From DATCLS01 sp036563805 (GTDB taxonomy: Bacteria; Actinomycetota; Acidimicrobiia; Acidimicrobiales; VFJN01), in assembly GCA_036563805.1 (NCBI GenBank), contig DATCLS010000094.1:62001-126000 (forward strand): DNA of 64,000 nt, given 5' to 3'. Position 1 is the stretch's first letter; the number at the start of each line of letters is the position of its first letter. The notes under the pieces are model-generated. The model searched no databases, was not told the origin of the DNA, and worked only from the letters and a program-made list of their open reading frames with translations. Of this stretch, positions 16,763 through 25,410 are shown piece after piece. The translations under genes were made by a program, and so were the position numbers.

Positions 16763-18092
16763 CGACGGCCGGGCGGGCCAGGCCGAGATGGTCCCGCAGC
16801 GTGGAGCCCGTGTAGCGCTCGCGGAACAGGCCGCGGCGCTGCAGCTCGGGCACGACGAGGCGCACGACGTCCTCGTAGGCCCCCGGCACGTGCGTGGCGG
16901 CGATGACGAAGCCGTCGCAGGCGTCGCCCCGGAACCACTCCTCCATCTGGTCGGCGACCTCGGGGCCGGTGCCGACGAACCGGGGCCCCTGGAGCAGCGT
17001 CGCCCGGTGCCCGGCCAGGTCGCCCAGCGTCACCGTGTCGCCGATGTGGGTGCGCAGGTTCTGGACCAGACCCCGGATGCCCGACACCGACTCGATCAGC
17101 TCGTCGGTGATGGGGGCGTCGAGGGGCAGGCCCGAGAAGTCGTAGTTCATCAGCTCGGACAGCAGGGTCAGCGACGCCTTGGGGTCGACCAGCTCGTTGA
17201 GGAACACCTGCTCGCGCTCCTCGGCGTGGGCCCGGGACTCGCCGACGACGGTGTAGGCCATGGGCAACATCTTGACCGCGGCGGGGTCGCGGCCCCGCTC
17301 GGCGATGCGCTCCTTCTGGTCCTTGTAGTGGGCCCGGGCCACGTCGATGTTGGGGTCGCCGGTGAAGATCAGCTCGGCCCACCGGGCGGCGAAATCGCGG
17401 CCCCGCCCCGACGACCCGGCCTGGAGCAGCACCGGCCGGCCCTGGGGCGACCGGGGGACGGTGAGCGGGCCCCGCACCCTGAACCACTCGCCCGCGAAGC
17501 CGAGCTCGCGGACCTTGTCGGGATCGGCGAACACGCCGGAGGCCCGGTCGAGCACGAGGGCGTCGTCGTCCCACGTGTCCCACAGGCCGATCGTGGCCTC
17601 CATGAACTCGTCGGCCCGGTCGTAGCGGGCGTCGTGGTCGAGGTGCTGGTCGAGCCCGAAGTTCTGGGCCTCGCCGTTGTTGACCGACGTGACGATGTTC
17701 CAGGCGGCCCGGCCGCCGGACAGGTGGTCGAGCGTGGCGAACGTCCGGGCCACGTGGAACGGCGTGTAGTAGGTGGTCGAGTAGGTGGCGCCCAGGCCGA
17801 TCGACCGGGTCGCCCCGGCGATCAGGCCCAGCACCACGCTGAGGTCGAGCTTCACCGGCCGGGCGCCGAGCCGCACCGCCTCGGCCACCGACCCGGCGTA
17901 GATGCCGGGCATCGCCAGGCGGTCGTCGAAGAACATGAGGTCGAAGCAGCCCTCTTCGAGCGTCCGCCCCAGCTTCTGGTAGTAGCCGGCGTCGAGGAAG
18001 CCGTGCTCGGTGGTCGGGTGCCGCCACGACCCGGCGTAGACGGACACGTTGCCCGCCTGCATGAATCCCACCAGGGACATCTGTCGTGCCAT
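16749..18092 (-). CDS. NtaA/SnaA/DszA-family flavin-dependent monooxygenase
   Basis: Luciferase-like TIM-barrel monooxygenase (447 aa) of the two-component group that uses FMNH2 from a separate reductase (nitrilotriacetate, dibenzothiophene-sulfone and pristinamycin enzymes). Diagnostic segments: GFMQAGNVSVYAGSWRHP at 9-26, FFDDRLAMPG near 54, TYYTPFHVARTFATLDHLSGGRAAWNIVTS near 107-136, ARYDRADEFMEA, and LLQAGSSGRGRDFAA. No flavin reductase gene is adjacent. First gene of the CaiB-lyase operon, preceded by GGAGGGG. It may open the substrate that the CoA genes then process. Confidence 0.9.
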   Translation of the reverse strand: MARQMSLVGFMQAGNVSVYAGSWRHPTTEHGFLDAGYYQKLGRTLEEGCFDLMFFDDRLAMPGIYAGSVAEAVRLGARPVKLDLSVVLGLIAGATRSIGLGATYSTTYYTPFHVARTFATLDHLSGGRAAWNIVTSVNNGEAQNFGLDQHLDHDARYDRADEFMEATIGLWDTWDDDALVLDRASGVFADPDKVRELGFAGEWFRVRGPLTVPRSPQGRPVLLQAGSSGRGRDFAARWAELIFTGDPNIDVARAHYKDQKERIAERGRDPAAVKMLPMAYTVVGESRAHAEEREQVFLNELVDPKASLTLLSELMNYDFSGLPLDAPITDELIESVSGIRGLVQNLRTHIGDTVTLGDLAGHRATLLQGPRFVGTGPEVADQMEEWFRGDACDGFVIAATHVPGAYEDVVRLVVPELQRRGLFRERYTGSTLRDHLGLARPAVGDHV

Positions 18093-18113
18093 CGGACTCG
18101 CCCCTCCCGACCG

Positions 18114-18132
18114 AGAACGAGGTTTACGTTCC
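18114..18132 (-). promoter_or_regulatory. AGAACG-N7-CGTTCC inverted repeat upstream of monooxygenase operon
   Basis: AGAACG at 18114 and CGTTCC at 18127 form an imperfect inverted repeat about 22-40 bases upstream of ATG 18092. Related cores GAACGTTC occur at 37915-37922 and 29560-29569. Likely a repressor site, but unproven. Confidence 0.35.
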
Positions 18133-18208
18133 TGAAGAAGGAGCCTAGCAGTAGGGGGCGGTCTCGTTCAGGAGGCGGGCATCGGGGCGTCTCCGCCGGT
18201 CAGACCGG

Positions 18209-18973
18209 TCACACCTTGCGGGTGATGCCCCCGTCCACCCGGACGATGGCGCCGGTCGTGAAGCTCGACGCCGCGCTGAGCAGGTGAACCGCCAGCGGCG
18301 CCACCTCCTCCGGCTCGCCCAGGCGGCGCAGCGGCACGAACGACCCGTCCAGCGCCTCGGGCGGCCAGGCCTTGGTCACGTCGGTGCGGAACGGGCCGGG
18401 GAGGATGGCGTTCACCCGCACGTCGGGGGCGTACGCCTCGGCCAAACCGACCGTGAGGGCGTTGAGTCCGGCCTTGGCGCAGGCGTACGGCAGCTCGTTG
18501 ACGCTGGCGATCAGCGACCCGGCCGTGCCGATGTTGAGGATCGCCCCGCCGCCGTGGGCGGCCATGTGGGTGGCGGCCAGCACGGCCAGGCGGAACGGAC
18601 CCTTGAGGTTCACGGCCAGGGTCTTGTCGTAGAGCTCCTCGGTGACGGCGTCGAGGCTCTCGTACAGCGGCGACATGCCGGCGTTGTTGACGAAGGCGTC
18701 CAGCCGGCCCATGCGGTCGAGGGTCTCGGCGATCAGGCGGTCGCAGTCGCCCCACCGGCCGACGTGGCAGGCGATGGCCTCCGCCCGGCGGCCGGTCGTC
18801 TCTCGCACCTCGGCGGCCGCCGCCTCACAGGCGTCGAGCTTGCGCGAGGCGATGACCACGTCGGCCCCAGCCTCGGCCAGCGCCTGCACGATGGCCCGGC
18901 CGATGCCGCGGGAGCCGCCGGTGACCACCGCCACCTTGCCGGTCATGTCGTGGAGCTCAGCGATCGACGTCAC
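18209..18973 (-). CDS. SDR family oxidoreductase
   Basis: Classical short-chain dehydrogenase/reductase (254 aa). Cofactor motif TGGSRGIGRA near 18-27; NNAGMSPL near 97; catalytic tyrosine and lysine in YACAKAGLN near 160; C-terminal GAIVRVDGGITRKV. It interconverts a hydroxyl and a keto group using NAD(P). The start is GTG 18973; ATG 18946 (MTGKVAVV) is an alternative that begins just before the first strand. It lies 116 bases from the monooxygenase operon and 141 bases from the divergent ligase gene; the region between holds no other gene. Confidence 0.9.
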   Translation of the reverse strand: MTSIAELHDMTGKVAVVTGGSRGIGRAIVQALAEAGADVVIASRKLDACEAAAAEVRETTGRRAEAIACHVGRWGDCDRLIAETLDRMGRLDAFVNNAGMSPLYESLDAVTEELYDKTLAVNLKGPFRLAVLAATHMAAHGGGAILNIGTAGSLIASVNELPYACAKAGLNALTVGLAEAYAPDVRVNAILPGPFRTDVTKAWPPEALDGSFVPLRRLGEPEEVAPLAVHLLSAASSFTTGAIVRVDGGITRKV

Positions 18974-19113
18974 GCGGCGATGCTGCCACAGGGCGCCCAG
19001 AATGACGATCTGGATAGGGGAGAATGACCCTTGACGAGGACGGCAGTCCCGCTACCATCGGGGTCGCGGTCGGAGCCCGGCACAGGGGCCGTCAGAGGGG
19101 GCCGGAGGGGGTC

Positions 19114-20673
19114 ATGGACCAGCAGCCGACGCTGACGCCGAGCTGGCACGCGGCGCGCACGCCCGACGCCCCGGCGATCATCATGGGGTCGAGCGGCGAG
19201 ACCGTCACCTACGCCCAGCTCGAGGACCGCTCGAGCCGCCTGGCCCGGGCGCTGCGCGACCGGGGCCTGGGCGAGGGCGACCACATCGCCATCCTCATGG
19301 AGAACAACCGGCAGTTCCTCGAGGTGGCGTGGGCGGCCCAGCGGTCCGGCCTCTACTACACGGCCATCAACAGCCACCTGCGCCCGGCCGAGGTTCAGCA
19401 CGTGCTCGACGACTGCGGCGCCCGGGCGCTGGTGGCGTCGCGGGCCGTGGCCGAGGTCGTGGCCGGCCTCGACCTGTCCCGCCTCGACGTGCGAGTGGCG
19501 GACGCCGGCGACCTCCCCGGCTTCGACCGCTACGGCGACGTGCTGGCCGCCACCGCGCCCGGCCCGCTTCCCGGCGAGCGCGAGGGGCGCGACATGCTCT
19601 ACTCCTCGGGCACCACCGGGCGGCCCAAGGGCGTGCGCAAGGAGCTGCCCGGCACGCCGTTCGGCGACCCGTCGGCCGCCCCCGTGCAGATCGCCCAGGG
19701 GATCGTGGCGCTCGGCGTCGGGCCCGGGGCCGTGTACCTGTCGCCGGCGCCGCTGTACCACGCCGCCCCGCTCGTCTACTCGATGTCGATGCACCGGACC
19801 GGGGCGACGGTCGTGGTCATGGAGCGCTTCGACGCCCGGGCCTGCCTGGAGCTGATCGAGCGCCACCGGGTGACCCACGCCCAGTTCGTGCCGACCATGT
19901 TCGTGCGCATGCTGCGGCTGCCCGAGGAGGAGCGGCGCCGCTACGACCTCTCCAGCCTGCGGTTCGCGGTGCACGCGGCCGCCCCGTGCCCGATCCCGGT
20001 CAAGCGCCAGATGATCGACTGGTGGGGGCCGATCGTCCACGAGTACTACGCCGGCACCGAGGACATCGGCAGCACGTTCATCACCGCCGAGGAGTGGCTC
20101 GCCCACCCCGGCTCGGTCGGCCGGCCCCGGGACGAGTGCCACATCGTCGGCGAGGACGGCGAGGAGCTGCCGCCCGGCCAGCCCGGCCTCGTGTACTTCG
20201 CCGGCGGGCGGCCGTTCGAGTACCACAACGACCCCCACAAGACCGCCTCGATCACCAACGAGCGGGGCTGGCGGACGCTCGGCGACATCGGCTACCTCGA
20301 CGAGGACGGCTACCTCTACCTCACTGACCGCCAGGCGCACATGATCATCTCGGGCGGGGTGAACATCTACCCCCAGGAGGCCGAGAACGTGCTGGCCGGC
20401 CACCCGGCGGTGGCGGACGTCGCCGTGATCGGCGTGCCCGACGACGAGATGGGCGAAGCGGTGAAGGCGGTCGTCGAGCCGGTCGACCCGGCTGCCGCCG
20501 GGCCCGAGCTCGAGGCCGAGCTGTTGGAGCGCTGCCGGGCGGCGCTCGCCACCTACAAGTGCCCCCGCACCGTCGACTTCGTGGACTCGTTGCCCCGCGA
20601 CCCCAATGGGAAGCTCTACAAGCGCGTGCTGCGCGAGCGCTACTGGGCGGGCCACGACACGCTGGTCATCTGA
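19114..20673 (+). CDS. AMP-dependent acyl-CoA synthetase/ligase
   Basis: ANL-superfamily acid-CoA ligase (519 aa). Phosphate loop MLYSSGTTGRPKGVRKE near 160-176; adenylate motif YYAGTEDIG near 310; LGDIGYLDEDGYLYLTDR near 389-406; GGVNIYPQEAENVL; and catalytic lysine in DPNGKLYKR near 505. The overall pattern resembles FadD3/FadD-like ligases of bile-acid, steroid-side-chain or bicyclic-acid catabolism, which is only a hint. ATG 19114 is chosen because GGAGGGGG stands 3-10 bases before it; an earlier ATG at 19024 lacks this. It stands alone on its strand, ending convergent with an esterase gene. Confidence 0.91.
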   Translation: MDQQPTLTPSWHAARTPDAPAIIMGSSGETVTYAQLEDRSSRLARALRDRGLGEGDHIAILMENNRQFLEVAWAAQRSGLYYTAINSHLRPAEVQHVLDDCGARALVASRAVAEVVAGLDLSRLDVRVADAGDLPGFDRYGDVLAATAPGPLPGEREGRDMLYSSGTTGRPKGVRKELPGTPFGDPSAAPVQIAQGIVALGVGPGAVYLSPAPLYHAAPLVYSMSMHRTGATVVVMERFDARACLELIERHRVTHAQFVPTMFVRMLRLPEEERRRYDLSSLRFAVHAAAPCPIPVKRQMIDWWGPIVHEYYAGTEDIGSTFITAEEWLAHPGSVGRPRDECHIVGEDGEELPPGQPGLVYFAGGRPFEYHNDPHKTASITNERGWRTLGDIGYLDEDGYLYLTDRQAHMIISGGVNIYPQEAENVLAGHPAVADVAVIGVPDDEMGEAVKAVVEPVDPAAAGPELEAELLERCRAALATYKCPRTVDFVDSLPRDPNGKLYKRVLRERYWAGHDTLVI

Positions 20674-20722
20674 CCCGGCCGGGACCGGGACCGCGGGCCG
20701 GGCGCCGGGGCCGGACGCCGAA

Positions 20723-20741
20723 CCGTCGACGGCGTCGACGG
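20723..20741. terminator. Palindromic hairpin between convergent genes
   Basis: CCGTCGACG-G-CGTCGACGG is a perfect 9-base inverted repeat in the 120-base gap between the ligase stop (20673) and the esterase stop (20794). No T-run follows. It is a possible bidirectional terminator. Confidence 0.35.
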
Positions 20742-20793
20742 AAGGGAGAGCGGGCGGCGGAGGTGCGGCTCCCGCCGGGCCGCTCGGGGCGGG

Positions 20794-21552
20794 TCAGTCC
20801 GGCCGGAGCGGCCCGACCGGCTTCGTCGTCGTGGCGTGGACGAGCAGTTCGGCCAGCTCGCGGGGCCGGCTGAGGAACGGCGAGTGCGACGTGTCGATGG
20901 TCAGGGCGTCGACGCCGAGGCGCTCGATCACGACGTCGGACAGCCAGTGCGGCTTGGCCCGGTCCTGCAGGCACAGGATGTAGCTGCGGGGCAGGTCGGC
21001 GGCCCAGAACCGGGGCACCGAGATGGGGCTCGTGTGGTAGTCGCCGGGCCGTTCGGGGCTCAGGCGCTCGAACGCCCAGCGGGCCGTCGCCTCGTCGCAG
21101 TCGTGGTAGAAGAACTCCCAGGCGGTGGCGAACTCGCCCCAGGTCATCGTGCCGTCGTCGGCGAAGCGCAGGTGTCCGAGCATGCCGGTCACGTCGCCGT
21201 CGATCGGGCCGTCCTCAGCGTTGCGGTTGGTCATGGCCTCGGGGATGGTCCGGCCCTCGCGGGGCAGGCCGGCGGCCAGGTACACGACGTGGCTGACCAG
21301 GTCGGTCGCCGCGTCGACCGCGATCGTGGCGTCGTAGCCGCCGCCCGAGTGCCCGACCACGACGTCGCCGGGGCGCAGGGCGGCCACGATCGTGTCGCGG
21401 CGGCTGGCGATGGTCGGCTGCTCGTCGCGGCGCTCCCCGTGCCCGGGCAGGTCGACCGCCACCGCCTCGTGGCCGAGCCGCTCCAGCTCGGCGATCGTCG
21501 GACCCCAGCACCAGGCCCCGTGGAAGCCGCCGTGGACGAGCACGAACCGCAT
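20794..21552 (-). CDS. Alpha/beta hydrolase (MES/hydroxynitrile-lyase-like esterase)
   Basis: 252-residue alpha/beta hydrolase. It opens directly with the oxyanion strand FVLVHGGFHGAWCWGP, then VAVDLPGHGE. The nucleophile serine is in VVGHSGGGYDAT near residue 69, and the histidine in DTSHSPFLSRP near 228. No signal peptide, so cytoplasmic. This short pattern is typical of methyl-ester and salicylate-esterase-like enzymes. It is divergent from a P450 gene 47 bases away, sharing a promoter region that contains a near-palindrome (21570-21583), so the two may be co-regulated and act on the same substrate. Confidence 0.88.
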   Translation of the reverse strand: MRFVLVHGGFHGAWCWGPTIAELERLGHEAVAVDLPGHGERRDEQPTIASRRDTIVAALRPGDVVVGHSGGGYDATIAVDAATDLVSHVVYLAAGLPREGRTIPEAMTNRNAEDGPIDGDVTGMLGHLRFADDGTMTWGEFATAWEFFYHDCDEATARWAFERLSPERPGDYHTSPISVPRFWAADLPRSYILCLQDRAKPHWLSDVVIERLGVDALTIDTSHSPFLSRPRELAELLVHATTTKPVGPLRPD

Positions 21553-21569
21553 ACGTCGACCTTACTGCG

Positions 21570-21583
21570 AGTGAGCGTTCACT
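21570..21583. promoter_or_regulatory. Operator-like near-palindrome between esterase and P450 genes
   Basis: AGTGAGCGTTCACT is symmetrical except for its central bases. It lies between the divergent starts at 21552 and 21600. A 12-of-14 match (AGTATGCGTTCACT) stands at 23996-24009 upstream of the phosphotransferase gene. The pair suggests one regulator for the three genes; its identity is unknown. Confidence 0.5.
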
Positions 21584-21599
21584 GGTAGGCTCCCGGCCC

Positions 21600-22826
21600 G
21601 TGGGCACCTCCTCCGGGATCAGCGACGAGTGGATCGCGCATCACTTCGACCTCCTCGCACCCGAGCTGGCCAGCGAGCTGTACCCGACGCTGGCCCGAGC
21701 CCGGGCCCGGTGCCCGGTCATGCACAGCGACCAGCACGGCGGCTACTGGATCGCCACCCGCTACGACGACGTCCTGCGCATCGCGCAGGACTGGGAGAGC
21801 TTCAGCTCCGAGCTGGGCATCACGGTCCCCCACGTCGACACGCCGTCGGAGCCGGGGTCCGAGCCGATGAAGATCCTCCCGGTCGGCATCGACCCGCCGC
21901 TCCACCGGGAGTTCAAGCGGCTCATCAACCGCTATTTCACGCCCGCCGCGGTCGCCCCGTGGGAGGACGCCACCCGCCAGCTGGTGACCCGCCTCATCGA
22001 CGGATTCATCGAGCGGGGCGAGTGCGACTTCATGGAGGAGTTCGCCCGCCCGTTCCCGGGGCTGGCGTTCTTCGACCTGGCCCTGCACGCCCCGACCGAG
22101 GACCTCGAGGAGGTCAACCACTACGCCACGATGGCGTCGGTCCCCGACAGCCCCGAGCAGGGCGAGTGCCTGATGAAGCTGGCCGCCTGGATCGGCGAGC
22201 TCGTCGAGCGGCGCCGCCGCGAGGGCCCCAAGGGCGACGTCGTCGACGCGGTGATGGAGGCCGAGATCGAGGGCCGGCCCATCACCCAGCAGGAGGTGGT
22301 CGGCACCATCCAGCTGCTCGTGCTGGGCGGGCTGGAGACGACCGCCGGCGTGCTCGGCTCCGCCATGCTCCGCTTCTGCGAGCACCCCGAGATCCTCGCC
22401 CTGCTACGGGAGCGGCCCGAGGTCATCCCCGACGCCGTCGAGGAGCTGCTGCGCCTCGACGGCTCGTTCATCTGCATCGGCCGCACCGCCCGGCACGACG
22501 CCGAGGTCGACGGCCACACGATCCGGAAGGGCGAGCGGATCATCATGTACTGGGCCTCGGCGAACCGCGACGAGGCCGAGTTCCCCAACCCCGACGCCTT
22601 CGACCTCGAGCGGCCCCACAACCGCCACGTGGCGTTCGGGGCGGGGCCCCACCGCTGCGCGGGCTCCAACCTCGCCCGGATGAACCTGCGCATCGCCCTG
22701 GAGGAGATCGCCCGCCGCCTCGACGACGTGCGGCTGAAGCCGGGGGCCGAGATCGAGTTCCACTCGACGTTCAACCGGGCGCCGCTGTCGGTGCCGATCA
22801 CGTTCGCTCCCGGCCCCCGCTCCTAG
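21600..22826 (+). CDS. Cytochrome P450
   Basis: Haem monooxygenase of 408 residues, soluble bacterial length. I-helix VLGGLETTAGVLG near 242-254 (acid-alcohol pair present), ExxR in EELLR, and haem-ligand motif FGAGPHRCAGSNLARM with Cys353. It needs a separate ferredoxin and reductase; none is adjacent. The GTG start at 21600 has no ribosome site and a GGTAGGCT box about 15 bases before it, so the transcript may be leaderless. Hydroxylation of a hydrophobic substrate is expected; the substrate is not predictable. Confidence 0.94.
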   Translation: MGTSSGISDEWIAHHFDLLAPELASELYPTLARARARCPVMHSDQHGGYWIATRYDDVLRIAQDWESFSSELGITVPHVDTPSEPGSEPMKILPVGIDPPLHREFKRLINRYFTPAAVAPWEDATRQLVTRLIDGFIERGECDFMEEFARPFPGLAFFDLALHAPTEDLEEVNHYATMASVPDSPEQGECLMKLAAWIGELVERRRREGPKGDVVDAVMEAEIEGRPITQQEVVGTIQLLVLGGLETTAGVLGSAMLRFCEHPEILALLRERPEVIPDAVEELLRLDGSFICIGRTARHDAEVDGHTIRKGERIIMYWASANRDEAEFPNPDAFDLERPHNRHVAFGAGPHRCAGSNLARMNLRIALEEIARRLDDVRLKPGAEIEFHSTFNRAPLSVPITFAPGPRS

Positions 22827-22885
22827 CCGAGGGACCGCCGCCGGGGTCGCCGCAACCCGCGCCCCGCGCCCGCTCCCGCGCCCGC

Positions 22886-23971
22886 TCAGGCCGCCAACCG
22901 GTCGATGGCGTCGGCCGCCTCCAGCTCGGCGAAGGCGGCCGCGAACCGCGCCGCCAGCGCGTGCGACACCTCCGGGCGCTGGTAGCCGTCGCTGCCCAGC
23001 GTCGACATCCACAGCGCGTAGCCGTGCGCGGCCGCCGCCCGGTAGGCCAGCCAGGCCTCGTCCCGGCCCGGCCGCCCGTCGCCGGCGCCGAGCGCCGACC
23101 GGTACTCCTCGACGAGGTCGGCCTCGGCCCGCCGACGGTCCTCCTCGGTGAGCGAGCCCTGGATGAAGTAGCCGACGTCGATCGACCAGTGGCCCCAGCG
23201 GGTCACCTGCCAGTCGAGGAACCCGACCTCGTCGCCCGGCAGCACGTAGGTGTTGCCGATGTGGGCGTCTCCGTGGAGCAGCGTCCGGGGCAGGCGGCCG
23301 ACCGCGGTCAGCCAGCGGGTCCACTCCCCCACCACCACCTCGGTGTCGTGGGTGGCCAGCGCGTCGGGGAGGGCGTCGCCGAGCCGCTCGAAGCCGGTCG
23401 GGATCCGGGCCCGCAGGCCGACCTGCCAGCCCTCGGTGGGCTCGAACGCCTGCGTCCAGTCGAGCGCGGGATGGGTGGCGGCCGAGGCGCCCCAGTACCG
23501 GCTGTGGAGCCGGGCCAGGCCCCGCACCCCGTGGGCGACCTGGTCGACGGTCAGCGGGCGGGTGGCGTCGCGGGGGTCGGCGCCCCGGCGCGTGACATCC
23601 TCCATGACGATCACGTAGTCGAAGGCGTCCCGGTCGACGGTGGCGGCGTAGGGCAGCGGGTGGTCGAGCGGCAGCGGCACGCCCGAGGCGTACAGCAGGG
23701 CCTCGTTGAACAGGTTGCCGTTGCGGGCGTGGACCTCGCGGTGCACGGCGTTCTCGGCCTTGGCGAACACGACCTCGGGCCCGGACCCGGCGGCATAGTC
23801 GAGGCCGAGCCGGGCCCGCCGGTTGGTGCCGTCGTCGCGCTCGAGCACGGTCACGGCGCCGACCCGGGCGCCGGGGTGTCGGCCGGCGATGGCCGCCGTC
23901 ATCCAGTCGGGTGTCACGTCGTCCCAGTCCGCCGGGATCGTCGGCGGCGCGGCCACGCTGGTCTCGGTCAT
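22886..23971 (-). CDS. Phosphotransferase family protein (APH/ChoK-like fold)
   Basis: 361-residue member of the aminoglycoside-phosphotransferase/choline-kinase fold, related to the acyl-CoA-dehydrogenase-linked (ACAD10/11-type) kinases that phosphorylate hydroxy-acyl compounds. Brenner motif LLHGDAHIGNTYV near residues 230-242 carries the catalytic aspartate, and the metal-binding aspartate is in GFLDWQ near 252. ATG 23971 follows GGGAGGGA; an upstream in-frame start would add a short lead without a site. Convergent with the P450 gene. It shares a promoter motif with that gene, suggesting joint function in a hydroxylated-acid pathway rather than drug resistance. Confidence 0.8.
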   Translation of the reverse strand: MTETSVAAPPTIPADWDDVTPDWMTAAIAGRHPGARVGAVTVLERDDGTNRRARLGLDYAAGSGPEVVFAKAENAVHREVHARNGNLFNEALLYASGVPLPLDHPLPYAATVDRDAFDYVIVMEDVTRRGADPRDATRPLTVDQVAHGVRGLARLHSRYWGASAATHPALDWTQAFEPTEGWQVGLRARIPTGFERLGDALPDALATHDTEVVVGEWTRWLTAVGRLPRTLLHGDAHIGNTYVLPGDEVGFLDWQVTRWGHWSIDVGYFIQGSLTEEDRRRAEADLVEEYRSALGAGDGRPGRDEAWLAYRAAAAHGYALWMSTLGSDGYQRPEVSHALAARFAAAFAELEAADAIDRLAA

Positions 23972-23995
23972 CGGTCCCTCCCTCCCAAACAAGAG

Positions 23996-24009
23996 AGTAT
24001 GCGTTCACT
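23996..24009. promoter_or_regulatory. Operator-like element upstream of phosphotransferase gene
   Basis: AGTATGCGTTCACT, 25 bases upstream of ATG 23971, matches 12 of 14 bases of the near-palindrome at 21570-21583 in the esterase/P450 promoter. Confidence 0.45.
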
Positions 24010-24078
24010 CCCACCTGCGGCCAGCACGCCCGGCTCACCACCCCGCCGGGGTCGGTCGGGAGGGACCGCCGAGCGGGG

Positions 24079-25410
24079 TCAGAGGACGGCGCCCGACGCC
24101 TTGAGCGCGGCGATCTCGTCCCAGCTCAGCCCCAGCTCGAGCAGGACCGCCTCGGTGTGCTCGCCGTGCTCGGGGGCCCGGGTCGGGCGGTGGGGCCGGC
24201 CGTCGAACTGGGCCGGCGTCGTCACCAGCGGCAACGACACGCCCCCGCCCATGTCGACGTCGGCCAGGTAGCCGTTCGCACGGACCTGGGGGTCGTCGGG
24301 CAGCTCGGCCGGCGTCTGCACGGCCGCCCACTCCCCCGCGAAGTCGGCCAGCGCCCGCCGCCACTCGTCCAGGGTGCGGGTGGCGAACGTGGCCTCCAGC
24401 TCCTCCACGCAGGCCCGGGCGTGGCGGCGCCGGGCCTGGAGGTCGGCGAAGCGGGGGTCGGCGGCCAGGTCGGGTCGGCCGATGGCGGCGCACAGGTCGG
24501 CCCAATGGCGGTCGGGCGTGAGCATCATGAGCGCCACGAACCGGCCGTCCGCCGTCCGGTACGGCAGCATGAGCGGGTTCCAGGTCGTGTACCGGTCGGG
24601 CGGCGGGGCCGGGGCTGGGGTTGGGGTTGATGCCGACGACGGCCCCGACGGGGGCGGGTCGGGGGCGACGGCGGCGCTCACGATGTCGGGCTGCACCTGC
24701 CACATCCCTGCGGCCAGCAGCGAGGCGTCGACGACCGACGGCTGGCCGGTCGTGGCCCGGCGGAGCAGGGCGGCGGCCACGGCGCCGGCGATGGCCAGGC
24801 CGCCCACGACGTCGCCGAACGCGGGCCGGGGCGAGGGCGGCCAGGCGGCGCCGGGCGGCGTGTGCAGGTGCTGCATGCCGCTGCGGGCCCAGTAGGCGCC
24901 CGTGTCGTAGCCGCCGCGCCCGGCGTCGGGGCCGCGGGGGCCGAAGGCGGTCCCCCGCACGTAGACCACGTCGGGGTTGTCGGCCCGCATGTCGTCGACG
25001 TCGATGCGGAGCCGGGCGCGGGCGCCGGCCCGCATGTTGGTGGCGAACACGTCGGCCCGGGCCACCAGGCGGCCCAGGAGGGCGCGGCCGTCGGGGTGGG
25101 TGAGGTCGATGCCCACCGACCGCTTGGCGCGGTTGGCCGCCTGGAAGTAGGGGTCGACGCCCTCGTGCAGCGGGTGGAGGCCGGCCGTGACCAGGCCCCG
25201 GTAGGGGTCGCCGGTCTCGGGGTGCTCGACCTTGACGACCTCGGCGCCCCACTCGGCGAGCACGGCACCGGCCATGGGGACGAAGACGTGCGAGGCCACC
25301 TCGACCACCCGGACGCCGGCCAGGGGACCCGGCGCGTCACCGCCCGGCACGTCGCCGCCCGCCCCGGAGGGGCTGCCCGGCGCCCCGCCGCCCGCCGGTT
25401 CGTCACTCAA
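24079..25410 (-). CDS. CaiB/BaiF family CoA-transferase
   Basis: Second family III CoA-transferase (443 aa). Opening GVRVVEVASHVFVPMAGAVLAEWGAEVVKVE near 33-63; AKRSVGIDLTHPDGR; candidate catalytic aspartate in FGDVVGGLAIAG near 193. A Pro/Ser/Thr/Ala-rich insert (about 247-272) interrupts the usual surface loop and is encoded by simple repeats near 24600-24650. The TTG start at 25410 overlaps the MarR stop by 8 bases; GTG at about 25353 is a possible alternative. Encoded downstream of the MarR gene on the same strand, so perhaps under its control. Confidence 0.88.
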   Translation of the reverse strand: MSDEPAGGGAPGSPSGAGGDVPGGDAPGPLAGVRVVEVASHVFVPMAGAVLAEWGAEVVKVEHPETGDPYRGLVTAGLHPLHEGVDPYFQAANRAKRSVGIDLTHPDGRALLGRLVARADVFATNMRAGARARLRIDVDDMRADNPDVVYVRGTAFGPRGPDAGRGGYDTGAYWARSGMQHLHTPPGAAWPPSPRPAFGDVVGGLAIAGAVAAALLRRATTGQPSVVDASLLAAGMWQVQPDIVSAAVAPDPPPSGPSSASTPTPAPAPPPDRYTTWNPLMLPYRTADGRFVALMMLTPDRHWADLCAAIGRPDLAADPRFADLQARRRHARACVEELEATFATRTLDEWRRALADFAGEWAAVQTPAELPDDPQVRANGYLADVDMGGGVSLPLVTTPAQFDGRPHRPTRAPEHGEHTEAVLLELGLSWDEIAALKASGAVL

